36,805 nt of DNA, from contig JABSOU010000004.1 in NCBI GenBank assembly GCA_013215215.1, positions 1 through 36,805 on the forward strand, written 5' to 3'. The position numbers were made by a program, and so were the translations under genes. Every line of letters starts with the position of its first letter. Position 1 is the first letter of the stretch. Below are positions 25,636-33,026 of this stretch, in pieces. The notes beneath the pieces are model-generated. The model had not been told where the DNA came from. It saw only the letters and a list, made by a program, of their open reading frames with translations, and did no database searches. The DNA is from Cognatishimia sp. (GTDB lineage: Bacteria > Pseudomonadota > Alphaproteobacteria > Rhodobacterales > Rhodobacteraceae).

Positions 25636-26013
25636 ATGCGTTTTAGATACAGTATTCTTTACGTCGACGACGTGCCTGCCACGCTCGCCTTTTATAAAGA
25701 GGCCTTTGGATTTGAGACGGGCTTTCTGCATGAAGGCAAAGACTATGGCGAGTTGGTCACCGGCGACACGAAGCTCGCCTTTTCGGCCAAATCCTTGATG
25801 CGCGAGATCGGCAAGACGCCGTCGGACGCAGACCCCAAAGCACCCAGTTTCGAATTGGCTTTTGAGACTGAATCCGTCGCCGAAGATTTCGCCCGCGCTG
25901 TCGCGGCTGGGGCTGTTCCAGTTCAAGAGCCAGCAGAAATGCCATGGGGCCAGGTGATCTCTTATGTGTCTGACCCAAATGGCTTCTTGATCGAGATCTG
26001 CGCTCCCATCTAA
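25636..26013 (+). CDS. VOC-superfamily (glyoxalase/bleomycin-resistance-like) protein
   Basis: A 125-residue protein with two beta-alpha-beta-beta-beta modules: it opens with RYSILYVDDVPATLAFYKEAFGFE and ends with YVSDPNGFLIEICAP, where the Glu is a usual metal ligand. The family includes glyoxalase I, dioxygenases and antibiotic-binding proteins; a conserved N-terminal His ligand is not seen, so enzymatic activity is uncertain. A strong GGAGG ribosome-binding site precedes the ATG. The flavoenzyme gene begins 22 bases after its stop, so the pair is probably an operon. Confidence 0.85.
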   Translation: MRFRYSILYVDDVPATLAFYKEAFGFETGFLHEGKDYGELVTGDTKLAFSAKSLMREIGKTPSDADPKAPSFELAFETESVAEDFARAVAAGAVPVQEPAEMPWGQVISYVSDPNGFLIEICAPI

Positions 26014-26035
26014 GCTCGCGCCAGGAGGATCAAGC

Positions 26036-27160
26036 ATGGTTTACGCCGTTGTTGGTGCGGGGATGATTGGGTCGGCGGCCGCGCGTCATTTGGCTGAGGC
26101 GGGGCATGACGTGATCTTGATTGGCCCCAGCGAACCTGACGACAAATCCAAGCACACGGGCGCATTCGCCAGCCACTATGACGCGGGCCGCATCACACGC
26201 AGTTTGGCGACAGATCCCTTTTGGGCGCAGGCTTCGCTGGCCTCCATTGCGCGCTATCGCCAGATCGAAGCAGACAGTGGCATATCGTTTTACAACGACG
26301 TCGGCTGCCTTCTGGCCGGACCAAAGGATGCCAAGCATTTGCAAGATGTCGGTCGCGTCGCGGCGGATCTTCGCATCGACGCAAAGTACCTATCGCAGAA
26401 AGACTTGCAGGACTACTTTCCGTTCTTTGCTTTTTCTGAGGGGGACATTGGCTATTACGAAGCCAAGAATGCCGGGACAATCAACCCGCGCGCGCTCGTT
26501 GCCGCCCAGATCAAACTGGCCGTCGCGCATGGGGTGAAATTGCTGCGAGCGGAAGCGCAGGCGCTCCATGAAACAGCCTCAGGCCTCGTGATAGAAACCA
26601 CATCCGGCGACATCGAAGCCGATCAGGTGCTCATCGCGACCGGGGGCTTTGCTCCAAACTTGATCGAAGGCCTGAACCTACGCGTCTATGCGCGCACCGT
26701 TGCCCTTTTTGAGGTCTCTGACGCTGAGGCCCAGCGCCTGCAAAACTGCCCCTCAATGATCTATCTGGATAAAGACGGAAACGACCCCTATCTCTTATCA
26801 CCCATTCGCTATCCGGACGGTAAATTCTATCTTAAGCTGGGCGGAGACCCCGACGACCGAAACCTCGCACCTCATGAGATGACTGAATGGTTTCAAAGCG
26901 GCGGCAACCCCGACGTGGGCGCTCATTTGGAGGCGCAAATGCGGGTGCGCATGCCTGATTTACAAATAGAGAGCGTGACAACGAATGCCTGCGTCACGAC
27001 TTTCACCGACACCGGCCGACCAATGATCAAACACCATTCCGACCGTATCTCGCTGGCTGTTGCCGGCTGCGGCGCAGGAGCGAAATGCAGCGATGAGCTT
27101 GGGCGGCTCGGGGCGGAAACCTTGCTGGGACATGCTCTCCCTGCTTGGGCACGCCAATAA
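26036..27160 (+). CDS. FAD-dependent amine oxidoreductase, sarcosine-oxidase-like (DAO family)
   Basis: A 374-residue D-amino-acid-oxidase-fold flavoenzyme. The dinucleotide-binding motif is GAGMIG (7-12), and the C-terminal FAD segment reads GCGAGAKCSDELG. Cys319 in NACVTTFTDTG aligns by position and context with the Cys that binds FAD covalently in monomeric sarcosine oxidase (Cys315 there), so covalent flavin is likely. The family oxidises N-methyl or primary amines of amino acids to imines with release of H2O2. The substrate is unknown. It is preceded by the VOC gene and followed by a bidirectional terminator. Confidence 0.87.
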   Translation: MVYAVVGAGMIGSAAARHLAEAGHDVILIGPSEPDDKSKHTGAFASHYDAGRITRSLATDPFWAQASLASIARYRQIEADSGISFYNDVGCLLAGPKDAKHLQDVGRVAADLRIDAKYLSQKDLQDYFPFFAFSEGDIGYYEAKNAGTINPRALVAAQIKLAVAHGVKLLRAEAQALHETASGLVIETTSGDIEADQVLIATGGFAPNLIEGLNLRVYARTVALFEVSDAEAQRLQNCPSMIYLDKDGNDPYLLSPIRYPDGKFYLKLGGDPDDRNLAPHEMTEWFQSGGNPDVGAHLEAQMRVRMPDLQIESVTTNACVTTFTDTGRPMIKHHSDRISLAVAGCGAGAKCSDELGRLGAETLLGHALPAWARQ

Positions 27161-27187
27161 AAAAGGGCCCGCGCTGGCCCCTCTTTC
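27161..27187. terminator. Bidirectional intrinsic terminator
   Basis: A short GC stem GGGCC/GGCCC (27165-27169, 27176-27180) flanked by an A run on the left and CTCTTTCTT on the right, between the convergent flavoenzyme and trcR genes. Confidence 0.7.
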
Positions 27188-27206
27188 TTGTCTCTCAGAA
27201 CGCGCC

Positions 27207-27974
27207 TTATGAAGGCTGCTCGTCCTCGTCACCAGACTCAGGCAGGTTAAAGAAGCTGTCCGCATCTGCGAAATCATCATCGCCACGTGGGTCTTCTTCT
27301 AGGCCCGCATCCGCTGGCGCGTCGCCAAGTGTAAAGGCCTCAAGGCCTTCCATATTGGATGGCATACGTGGTTCCGCGTCCATCTCCAGAGATTGTTCTG
27401 TGGACACGAGCTTGCGACGTTCGTCATCATTCATGACGCCGCCTTCAGCCGCTTTCTTCGCCGCTGCTTTCTGAACCGCTGCGTCCAGTTCAGACTGTTT
27501 ACATAGGCCCAACGCAACCGGATCGATCGGCTGAATATTTGCGATGTTCCAGTGGGTTCGTTCGCGGATCGCCTGGATGGTCGGCTTGGTCGTGCCAACC
27601 AGCTTGGACACTTGACCGTCGGTCAGTTCAGGGTGGAATTTGACCAACCACAGAATAGACGCCGGACGATCCTGACGCTTGGACAGAGGCGTATAACGCG
27701 GGCCGCGACGCTTCTCTTCGCCAACGGCAGCCGCGTTGAATTTCAATTTCAGCTTGTGCAGAGGGCTGTCCTGCGCCGCATCGATCTCTTCTTGCGTCAG
27801 CTGGTTGTTGGCAATCGGGTCAAAGCCTTTGACGCCCGCTGCCACGTCGCCATCCGCGATGCCCTGCACCTCAAGCTCGTGCATGCCTACGAAATCCGCG
27901 ATCTGCTTGAAGCTGATCGTTGTATTGTCCACCAGCCACACAGCGGTGGCTTTTGCCATAATCGGTTTTGCCAT
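27207..27974 (-). CDS. trcR: TrcR, cell-cycle transcriptional regulator (DUF1013 family)
   Basis: A 255-residue protein of the alphaproteobacterial DUF1013 family, annotated as the cell-cycle regulator TrcR. The N-terminus, with KATAVWLVDNTTISFKQIAD (about 8-27), and the block ILWLVKFHPELTDGQVSKL with KPTIQAIRERTHW (about 107-142) each look like helix-turn-helix DNA-binding segments. A Lys/Ala-rich helix (about 165-175) leads to an acidic tail ending DEDEQPS. The start has a strong AGGAGG site. Its leader holds two directly adjacent hairpins (28004-28043). The exact role is less well known than for CtrA or GcrA. Confidence 0.9.
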   Translation of the reverse strand: MAKPIMAKATAVWLVDNTTISFKQIADFVGMHELEVQGIADGDVAAGVKGFDPIANNQLTQEEIDAAQDSPLHKLKLKFNAAAVGEEKRRGPRYTPLSKRQDRPASILWLVKFHPELTDGQVSKLVGTTKPTIQAIRERTHWNIANIQPIDPVALGLCKQSELDAAVQKAAAKKAAEGGVMNDDERRKLVSTEQSLEMDAEPRMPSNMEGLEAFTLGDAPADAGLEEDPRGDDDFADADSFFNLPESGDEDEQPS

Positions 27975-28003
27975 ATCGGCCTCCTAACGCATAGTTTTCC
28001 CCT

Positions 28004-28043
28004 CGCCAGACTTTCGGTCTGACGGCATCCTTTTTGGGGATGC
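28004..28043 (-). promoter_or_regulatory. Two adjacent hairpins in the trcR leader
   Basis: On the minus strand, GCATCC/GGATGC (plus 28025-28030, 28038-28043) is followed with no gap by an 8-bp stem CGTCAGAC/GTCTGGCG around CGAAA (plus 28004-28011, 28017-28024). They lie about 30 to 70 bases ahead of the trcR start and could form a stacked RNA element or a terminator-like control. Confidence 0.5.
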
Positions 28044-28107
28044 GGGCTACCTTTTCGGGGGAACTTACGCCCGATATAGTGTGGATTGGCACAAAAGGAA
28101 AGAGTGA

Positions 28108-28743
28108 ATGAAGCGTCTATTGGCCCTCTTGGTTTTGGTTTTCGCACCCCCGGTTTGGGCCGAAGGGGAACGGGCCGGAGAGTTTGATTACTACGTCATG
28201 GCCTTGAGCTGGTCGCCAAATTGGTGCCGCGTAGAAGGCGACGCGAAAGGGTCCGAGCAATGTGATGCGGAGAAAGACCACGGCTGGATCCTGCATGGGC
28301 TCTGGCCGCAGTATCATCAAGGCTGGCCGAGCTATTGCCCAACCACGAAACGCGCCCCATCACGGCGTATGACCGCTGAAATGGCCGATATCATGGGCAC
28401 CTCGGGGCTCGCTTGGCATCAATGGAAAAAACATGGAACTTGTGCAGGTTTAGAAGCAGCGGACTACTTCGCCTTGTCGCGGGAGGCCTATGGGCGCGTG
28501 ACCCGTCCAGCCGTGCTGCGTAAGCTCAAAGACCCGATTTCCCTGCCTGCGACGTTGATCGAACAGGCCTTCCTCCAGGACAACCCAGAGCTTGAGCCCG
28601 ATGGTATCACCATCACCTGCAAGAAGGGCTACATCCAAGAGGCGCGCATATGCCTTTCTAAGTCGCTGGATCCTGTGCCCTGCGGTCGCGACGTTATCAA
28701 AGACTGTCGCCTAGACGATGCGCTGTTTGATCCGATCCGTTAG
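28108..28743 (+). CDS. Secreted RNase T2-family ribonuclease
   Basis: A 211-residue ribonuclease that cuts RNA through 2',3'-cyclic phosphates. A signal peptide (hydrophobic about 4-15) ends at PVWA-E near residue 18, so it is periplasmic or extracellular. The two active-site blocks are HGLWPQ (His63) and KKHGTC (His109), with Cys residues for disulfides. The usual Glu two residues before the second block's Trp-Lys reads Gln105 (HQWKKHGTC), which is a possible change in catalysis. A good AAAGAG site precedes the ATG. Two small-protein genes follow on the same strand, the first after nine bases. It could supply nucleotides from environmental RNA. Confidence 0.93.
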   Translation: MKRLLALLVLVFAPPVWAEGERAGEFDYYVMALSWSPNWCRVEGDAKGSEQCDAEKDHGWILHGLWPQYHQGWPSYCPTTKRAPSRRMTAEMADIMGTSGLAWHQWKKHGTCAGLEAADYFALSREAYGRVTRPAVLRKLKDPISLPATLIEQAFLQDNPELEPDGITITCKKGYIQEARICLSKSLDPVPCGRDVIKDCRLDDALFDPIR

Positions 28744-28752
28744 GGTATCTTT

Positions 28753-29034
28753 ATGTCTCGTCTCTTCAACGCCCTGATCGGCATCAACGTCCTACTCCCT
28801 TGGATCGTGTCGCTGATTCTACCGATCCAAAGCTCTTTGCTCCTGAACGAAGTCATCTTTTTCGGCTGCGTGTTCCTGATGGCCGTCGGAAACGCACGCA
28901 TTGCGCGGGCTTTGCCAAATTACAGCCGCTGGATCTGGGCTTTATCCATTGCCAATCTCGCCTGTGCTGCGCTACTGAACAGCCCAGCGCTGTCGACGGC
29001 CCTACCGCTCATCCTGCGGCTTGCGACAGTTTAA
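28753..29034 (+). CDS. Small membrane protein of unknown function
   Basis: A 93-residue, strongly hydrophobic protein with three likely membrane helices (about 5-25, 28-48, 58-82). It starts nine bases after the RNase T2 stop, so it is probably in the same transcript. I recognise no family. The unbroken frame, the tight spacing and the hydrophobic pattern support a real gene, but the function is unknown. Confidence 0.65.
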   Translation: MSRLFNALIGINVLLPWIVSLILPIQSSLLLNEVIFFGCVFLMAVGNARIARALPNYSRWIWALSIANLACAALLNSPALSTALPLILRLATV

Positions 29035-29096
29035 CACGTGTCAGTTTCACCGGTTTCCCCATAATAAGCAAATTAGATACCAATTAAGGAAACCTG

Positions 29097-29480
29097 ATGA
29101 CCACCCGCCTTCACACCGCGCTCCGCATCTATGAGACCTCGGTAGCACTTTCAGTGCTGATCGTCGCGCTCTTGCTGCCGCGGATTTCAGCGGTGGTGGT
29201 GGAATTCATCCCGGGCGCAGACGTTGTGATCATCTGTACGGGATCCGAATATGTGAAAGTCTCACTTGATGAGGACGGCGCCCCCGTCGAAGTTCACGAG
29301 ACCCAGGACAGCGATTGTCTGCGCTCTTTGGCCCTGGACGTGGCCGAGACCCCAACGCCCGCCTGGCAGACACTCGCCCGCGACTACAGCTTTGCTTTCT
29401 CTTTGCATGAGCACCCTGCCCCCGCAGGCGAAACCCTCAAGACCCTAGAGCCCTCCCGCGCGCCACCTGTTTTGATCTGA
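29097..29480 (+). CDS. Small exported or membrane-anchored protein of unknown function
   Basis: A 127-residue protein with an N-terminal hydrophobic helix (about 15-38), then a segment VVIICTGSEYVKVSLDEDG and a second Cys (about residue 75), and a Pro-rich tail. The VVICTG pattern recalls small DUF2946-like proteins found next to PepSY or copper genes, but the match is weak and I do not assign it. An AAGGAA site precedes the ATG, and the PepSY gene follows 36 bases downstream on the same strand, suggesting a functional link. Signal peptide versus anchor cannot be decided. Confidence 0.65.
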   Translation: MTTRLHTALRIYETSVALSVLIVALLLPRISAVVVEFIPGADVVIICTGSEYVKVSLDEDGAPVEVHETQDSDCLRSLALDVAETPTPAWQTLARDYSFAFSLHEHPAPAGETLKTLEPSRAPPVLI

Positions 29481-29516
29481 GCCCCTCTTTCACTATGATC
29501 AAACACAGGAAAACTT

Positions 29517-30803
29517 ATGACCGATGCAACCGCACCGGCGTCCCCCGCATCCTATGTGAGCGGCGGCGCGCTTTATCGTCTCGTCTGGAAATGGCACTTT
29601 TTGGCCTCGCTGTATGTCTTGCCCTTCATGGCAATGCTGGCACTGACCGGCGGGATTTACCTTTATAAACCGCAAATCGAGAACTGGCTTTACGCCGACT
29701 ATATGCATGTAGAACAGACCGGAGCAGCCTTGCCGCTTGAAATTCAAGTCGACGTGCTGCGCGAGGCCCATGGCATCACCCGTCTGCGCGGGATCACGCA
29801 GTATGACGACCCGACCCGCTCGACCAAAATTGAGTATAACGACGCGGATAAAATTCGCTCCTATGCATGGGTGAACCCATATTCCGGCGAAGTCCTTGGC
29901 ACTGTAGCGCGCGACGAAATGCCGATGCGCATGCTGCGCAAATTTCATGGCGAATTGCTCTTGGGCAAGACCGGCACCAAATTCGTAGAGCTCGCGGCCC
30001 ATTGGTCCATCGTCATGTTCATCACCGGCGCTTACCTCTGGTGGCCCCGCGGCAAGCGCACCCTGTCTCAGGCAGTGGCGCCCCCGAAAGGAGGGCCGTC
30101 CAAAGGCCGCAGCTGGTGCCGCGAGACGCATCTGTTCACAGGTTTCCTCGCGGTGATCTTGGTCACACCAATCCTCGTGAGCGGGCTGCCATGGACCGAC
30201 GTCTGGGGCGGCGGCCTCAGCCAGATCCAAAAGGCCACGGGGCAGAATTCGCAATCCATGCGCTTTCGCGGCGCGCCGAAATCCACGAGCGATTCTGGCG
30301 TGACGATTGCATATGAAGACGTCTTTGCCATCGCTCGTGAAGAAGGCCTGAAAGCGCCTTACGAAATGCGCCCGCCGCGCAAGGCGAATTCGGCCTATTG
30401 GATCCGCTCGGCCTCAACCAACCGCAATGATCAGACCGAACTGGTGATCGACCGTTACAGCGGCGACATCCTGAAACGGTTGGATTTCCAGGACAACCCA
30501 GCGGTCGCGAAAACCGTGTCCTACGGCATCTCGTTCCATCAGGGAGAGCTCTATGGGCTGACCAACCTGATCCAGAACACGGTGGCTGCGATCCTAGCGC
30601 TGCTTCTGTCGGTTACGGGTTTTGTCGCTTGGTGGAAACGCCGCCCTGCCGGAAGCCTTGGCGTACCGAATGCCCCAGACGCAGCACTGAGCCCCGCCAT
30701 GATCGCTTTGGTCGTGGTCTTGTCGATCCTCTTCCCACTGGTGGGCGCATCGCTGATCGTGGCGCTGATCCTAGATTGGGCGATCTTGCGTCGTCTGCGG
30801 TAA
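29517..30803 (+). CDS. PepSY-associated transmembrane protein
   Basis: A 428-residue inner-membrane protein of the PepSY-TM family. Four or five membrane segments are visible (about 28-52, 158-180, 204-224, 346-370, 388-422) and two extracytoplasmic PepSY-like parts between them (about 55-140 and 255-330). Conserved His residues in FHGELLLG and AAHWSI, and WWPRGKR after a helix, are typical. Members are associated with iron-siderophore reduction or uptake, but the role of this one is not proven. It ends in a strong terminator and lies in a row with RNase T2 and two small proteins. Family membership is confident. Confidence 0.88.
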   Translation: MTDATAPASPASYVSGGALYRLVWKWHFLASLYVLPFMAMLALTGGIYLYKPQIENWLYADYMHVEQTGAALPLEIQVDVLREAHGITRLRGITQYDDPTRSTKIEYNDADKIRSYAWVNPYSGEVLGTVARDEMPMRMLRKFHGELLLGKTGTKFVELAAHWSIVMFITGAYLWWPRGKRTLSQAVAPPKGGPSKGRSWCRETHLFTGFLAVILVTPILVSGLPWTDVWGGGLSQIQKATGQNSQSMRFRGAPKSTSDSGVTIAYEDVFAIAREEGLKAPYEMRPPRKANSAYWIRSASTNRNDQTELVIDRYSGDILKRLDFQDNPAVAKTVSYGISFHQGELYGLTNLIQNTVAAILALLLSVTGFVAWWKRRPAGSLGVPNAPDAALSPAMIALVVVLSILFPLVGASLIVALILDWAILRRLR

Positions 30804-30804
30804 C

Positions 30805-30845
30805 AAAAAGGCCCGAGCCTCGGTTGTGAGGCTCGGGCCAAATCT
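30805..30845. terminator. Strong intrinsic terminator after the PepSY gene
   Basis: A perfect 12-bp GC-rich stem (30810-30821 with 30828-30839) around GGTTGT, preceded by AAAAA and followed by AAATCTTT. It lies between the convergent PepSY and quinone oxidoreductase genes; the A run gives a T tail on the minus strand, so it probably acts both ways. Confidence 0.9.
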
Positions 30846-30861
30846 TTCGCGATCAGGTCGC

Positions 30862-31842
30862 TCAGACTTTCAAAACGATCTTCCCGATGTGATCTCCACC
30901 TTCCATGCGCGAATGGGCGGCTGCAGCGTCCTCAAGCGCGAACTCCTTGTCCATCACCGGCGCAATGCGACCCGCATCCAAAAGGGGCCAGACCTTTTCG
31001 CGCAGCTCACCCGCAATCCGAGCCTTTTCCAGATCGCTTTGCGGCCGCAGGGTAGACCCTGTCATCGTCAAACGCCGCGTCATCAGGAAGGCAAAGTTCA
31101 CCTCAACCTTCGGGCCTTGCAAGAAGGCGATCTGCACCAGCCGTCCGTCCTCGTCCAAAGCCCGCAGGTTGCGCGGGATATAATCGCCGCCAACCATATC
31201 AAGGATCACATTCGCGCCGCCCTCTTTGCGCAGGATCTCGACGAAATCTTCAGACTTATAGTTGATCGCCCGCTCGGCCCCAAGCTGCAGACAGGCTGCA
31301 CATTTGGCCTCGGACCCAGCGGTCGCAAAGACCCGCGCGCCAAAGACATCGGCCAGCTGGATCGCTGTCGTCCCGATACCCGAAGACCCACCATGCACAA
31401 GAAACCGCTCGCCGGCCTTTAGGCCACCACGTTCAAATACGTTGGACCAAACGGTGAAATAAGTCTCTGGTAGGCACGCCGCCTCACGCAGGGGCATATC
31501 TGTGGGAATCGGCAAACAATGTGCGGCAGGTGTCAGCGCGTATTCGGCATAGGCCCCGCCCGGAAACAGAGCACAAACCTTGTCGCCTTCGGCCCACTCC
31601 GTCACACCCGGCCCAACAGCCGCAATAATACCCGCGCCCTCAAGACCTGGCAGAGGGCTGGCCGTCGGCGGAGGATTATAGAGCCCCGCACGCTGCAACG
31701 CGTCCGGCCGGTTCACACCTACATAGGCCAACCGGATCAGAACCTCCCCATGGCCCGGTTGCGGGATCGGCAGTTCGGTCAGTTGCAATACATCCGGCCG
31801 CCCAGGGGCCGTGATTTCAATGGCGCGCATTGCGTCGCTCAT
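30862..31842 (-). CDS. NAD(P)H quinone oxidoreductase, PIG3-type medium-chain reductase
   Basis: A 326-residue zinc-free medium-chain dehydrogenase/reductase. The N-terminal catalytic domain has VGVNRPDALQRAGLY and GLEGAG; the nucleotide-binding domain has VHGGSSGIGTTAIQLA (149-164), and the C-terminal GRLVQIAFLQG block is typical of the PIG3/quinone oxidoreductase group, which reduces quinones or enals with NADPH. It starts in a minus-strand run directly downstream of coq9, 25 bases after that gene's stop, suggesting an operon. The substrate is not shown. Confidence 0.9.
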   Translation of the reverse strand: MSDAMRAIEITAPGRPDVLQLTELPIPQPGHGEVLIRLAYVGVNRPDALQRAGLYNPPPTASPLPGLEGAGIIAAVGPGVTEWAEGDKVCALFPGGAYAEYALTPAAHCLPIPTDMPLREAACLPETYFTVWSNVFERGGLKAGERFLVHGGSSGIGTTAIQLADVFGARVFATAGSEAKCAACLQLGAERAINYKSEDFVEILRKEGGANVILDMVGGDYIPRNLRALDEDGRLVQIAFLQGPKVEVNFAFLMTRRLTMTGSTLRPQSDLEKARIAGELREKVWPLLDAGRIAPVMDKEFALEDAAAAHSRMEGGDHIGKIVLKV

Positions 31843-31867
31843 GCTCGTCTCTCCGTTTTTTTTGTGA

Positions 31868-32536
31868 TTAGCGCCAGCGACCGGGAAAACCCGAGGCCGT
31901 CTTCGGTGCCCTCATCCGGCCTAAAGACGACAGCGGACGCTCCAACGCCTTGCCCAATGAGCTCTTCTGAAAAGCGCCTTTAGCCTTTTCAAACTGCATG
32001 ACGTTCTCGATCCGGCGATCCAGAAACGCCCAGGTATCCGCATGACCTTCGCTCTCATCCCCCAGCCAAAACAGGACGGTTGCTGCATAGACCCCGCTAA
32101 GCGTTGTGCGTTTCGTATACCAATTGAAATCACGCGATGTATCGCCAAGCGCGTTCCAGATCGCATCCGCCGTGCCCCAAATCAGCCGCGTGCCGGTGGG
32201 CGCATAGTGCGGCAAAGCAAAGAGCGTTGATCCACGCCGCACAGCCTCTTTATCGGGGCAAGGCTCCAACCGTTTGCGCACGGCATAGACCACCTTGTCG
32301 CGAAACCGCATCTCGGCCAGATCCGCGTCTTCCAAGGCCGCAACCATCGCCGCATCGCCAGCCTCATGAAACGCCACCGCTAGATCCACCGCCCCACGCG
32401 GACAGATCGCGCGCGCCACAACCGGGTCCACACCCGAATCCGCAACCGCCGCCTCAAAAGTCGCCGGCGACCAGCCATCAAAGGCCACATGCGCCAGCGC
32501 CGCATCCACTAATTTCGACTTAAGATCTTGGCTCAT
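31868..32536 (-). CDS. COQ9-family ubiquinone biosynthesis protein
   Basis: COQ9 proteins bind lipid-like ubiquinone precursors and help the hydroxylase COQ7 in mitochondria and alphaproteobacteria. The 222-residue protein has the TetR-like helical N-terminus (KSKLVDAALAHVAFDGWSPATFEAA) and the diagnostic central TRLIWGTADAIWNALGDTSRDFNWYTKR block. I chose the ATG at 32536 because an AAGAGGTGG site is placed ahead of it; an upstream ATG at 32563 would add nine residues. It is divergent from rpsU. Confidence 0.93.
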   Translation of the reverse strand: MSQDLKSKLVDAALAHVAFDGWSPATFEAAVADSGVDPVVARAICPRGAVDLAVAFHEAGDAAMVAALEDADLAEMRFRDKVVYAVRKRLEPCPDKEAVRRGSTLFALPHYAPTGTRLIWGTADAIWNALGDTSRDFNWYTKRTTLSGVYAATVLFWLGDESEGHADTWAFLDRRIENVMQFEKAKGAFQKSSLGKALERPLSSLGRMRAPKTASGFPGRWR

Positions 32537-32565
32537 GACCACCTCTTGACCGCATTGCCCCATAC

Positions 32566-32594
32566 TAGACAGATCAAAACAGCTTTGCTATAGG
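32566..32594 (+). promoter_or_regulatory. Probable promoter of rpsU
   Basis: TAGACA (32566-32571), 17 bases and TATAGG (32589-32594), in the short gap between divergent coq9 and rpsU. The -35 matches five of six and the -10 four of six consensus bases. Confidence 0.4.
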
Positions 32595-32647
32595 GGCGGC
32601 TCCTGCAAATCCTTGCAACTCAAACTTAGAAAGGTGGTGAAAACCAC

Positions 32648-32854
32648 ATGCAGGTTAGTGTTCGCGACAACAACGTCGATCAGGCGCTTCGTGCCCTGAA
32701 AAAGAAGCTGCAGCGTGAGGGTGTCTTCCGCGAAATGAAGCTTAAGCAACATTTCGAGAAGCCGTCCGAGAAAAAAGCGCGCGAGAAAGCTGAAGCGATC
32801 CGCCGTGCCCGTAAACTGGCACGTAAGAAAGCCCAGCGCGAAGGTTTGCTCTAA
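32648..32854 (+). CDS. rpsU: Ribosomal protein S21 (bS21)
   Basis: The 68-residue small-subunit protein begins [20 protein letters not shown], has the family [20 protein letters not shown] block and a basic, Arg/Lys-rich C-terminal helix that contacts 16S rRNA near the anti-Shine-Dalgarno. An AAGGTGG site precedes it. A GC-rich terminator follows. The gene stands alone here, not in the rpsU-dnaG-rpoD operon of enterobacteria. Confidence 0.97.
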   Translation: MQVSVRDNNVDQALRALKKKLQREGVFREMKLKQHFEKPSEKKAREKAEAIRRARKLARKKAQREGLL

Positions 32855-32891
32855 GCACCTTTGTTCCAGCTTTGGATACTATAAGAATTGA

Positions 32892-32925
32892 CGACCCCCG
32901 AGGTGAAAACCGCGGGGGTTTGTCG
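32892..32925 (+). terminator. Intrinsic terminator of rpsU
   Basis: CCCCCG and GGT pair with ACC and CGGGGG around a short A-rich loop, with one internal mismatch, followed by TTTGTCGTTT. It lies about 40 bases after the rpsU stop. Confidence 0.75.
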
Positions 32926-32947
32926 TTTCAAAAACCCCCGAATCCCC

Positions 32948-32975
32948 TTGATTTAGAATTATTCTAAATTAGATT
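32948..32975 (+). promoter_or_regulatory. Ferritin promoter with embedded Irr-type iron box
   Basis: TTTAGAATTATTCTAAA (32952-32968) is a perfect 17-base palindrome matching the iron control element (ICE) bound by Irr in alphaproteobacteria. It overlaps the spacer between a -35-like TTGATT (32948-32953) and a -10-like TAGATT (32970-32975), 16 bases apart, so a bound repressor would block RNA polymerase. This predicts low ferritin in iron-poor cells. The palindrome is seen; Irr as the protein is inferred from the family consensus. Confidence 0.8.
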
Positions 32976-33026
32976 GGGGCTGTGCCAGCCAGATGCCAGC
33001 CGTTTCAAATTTTCAGGAGATCACAT

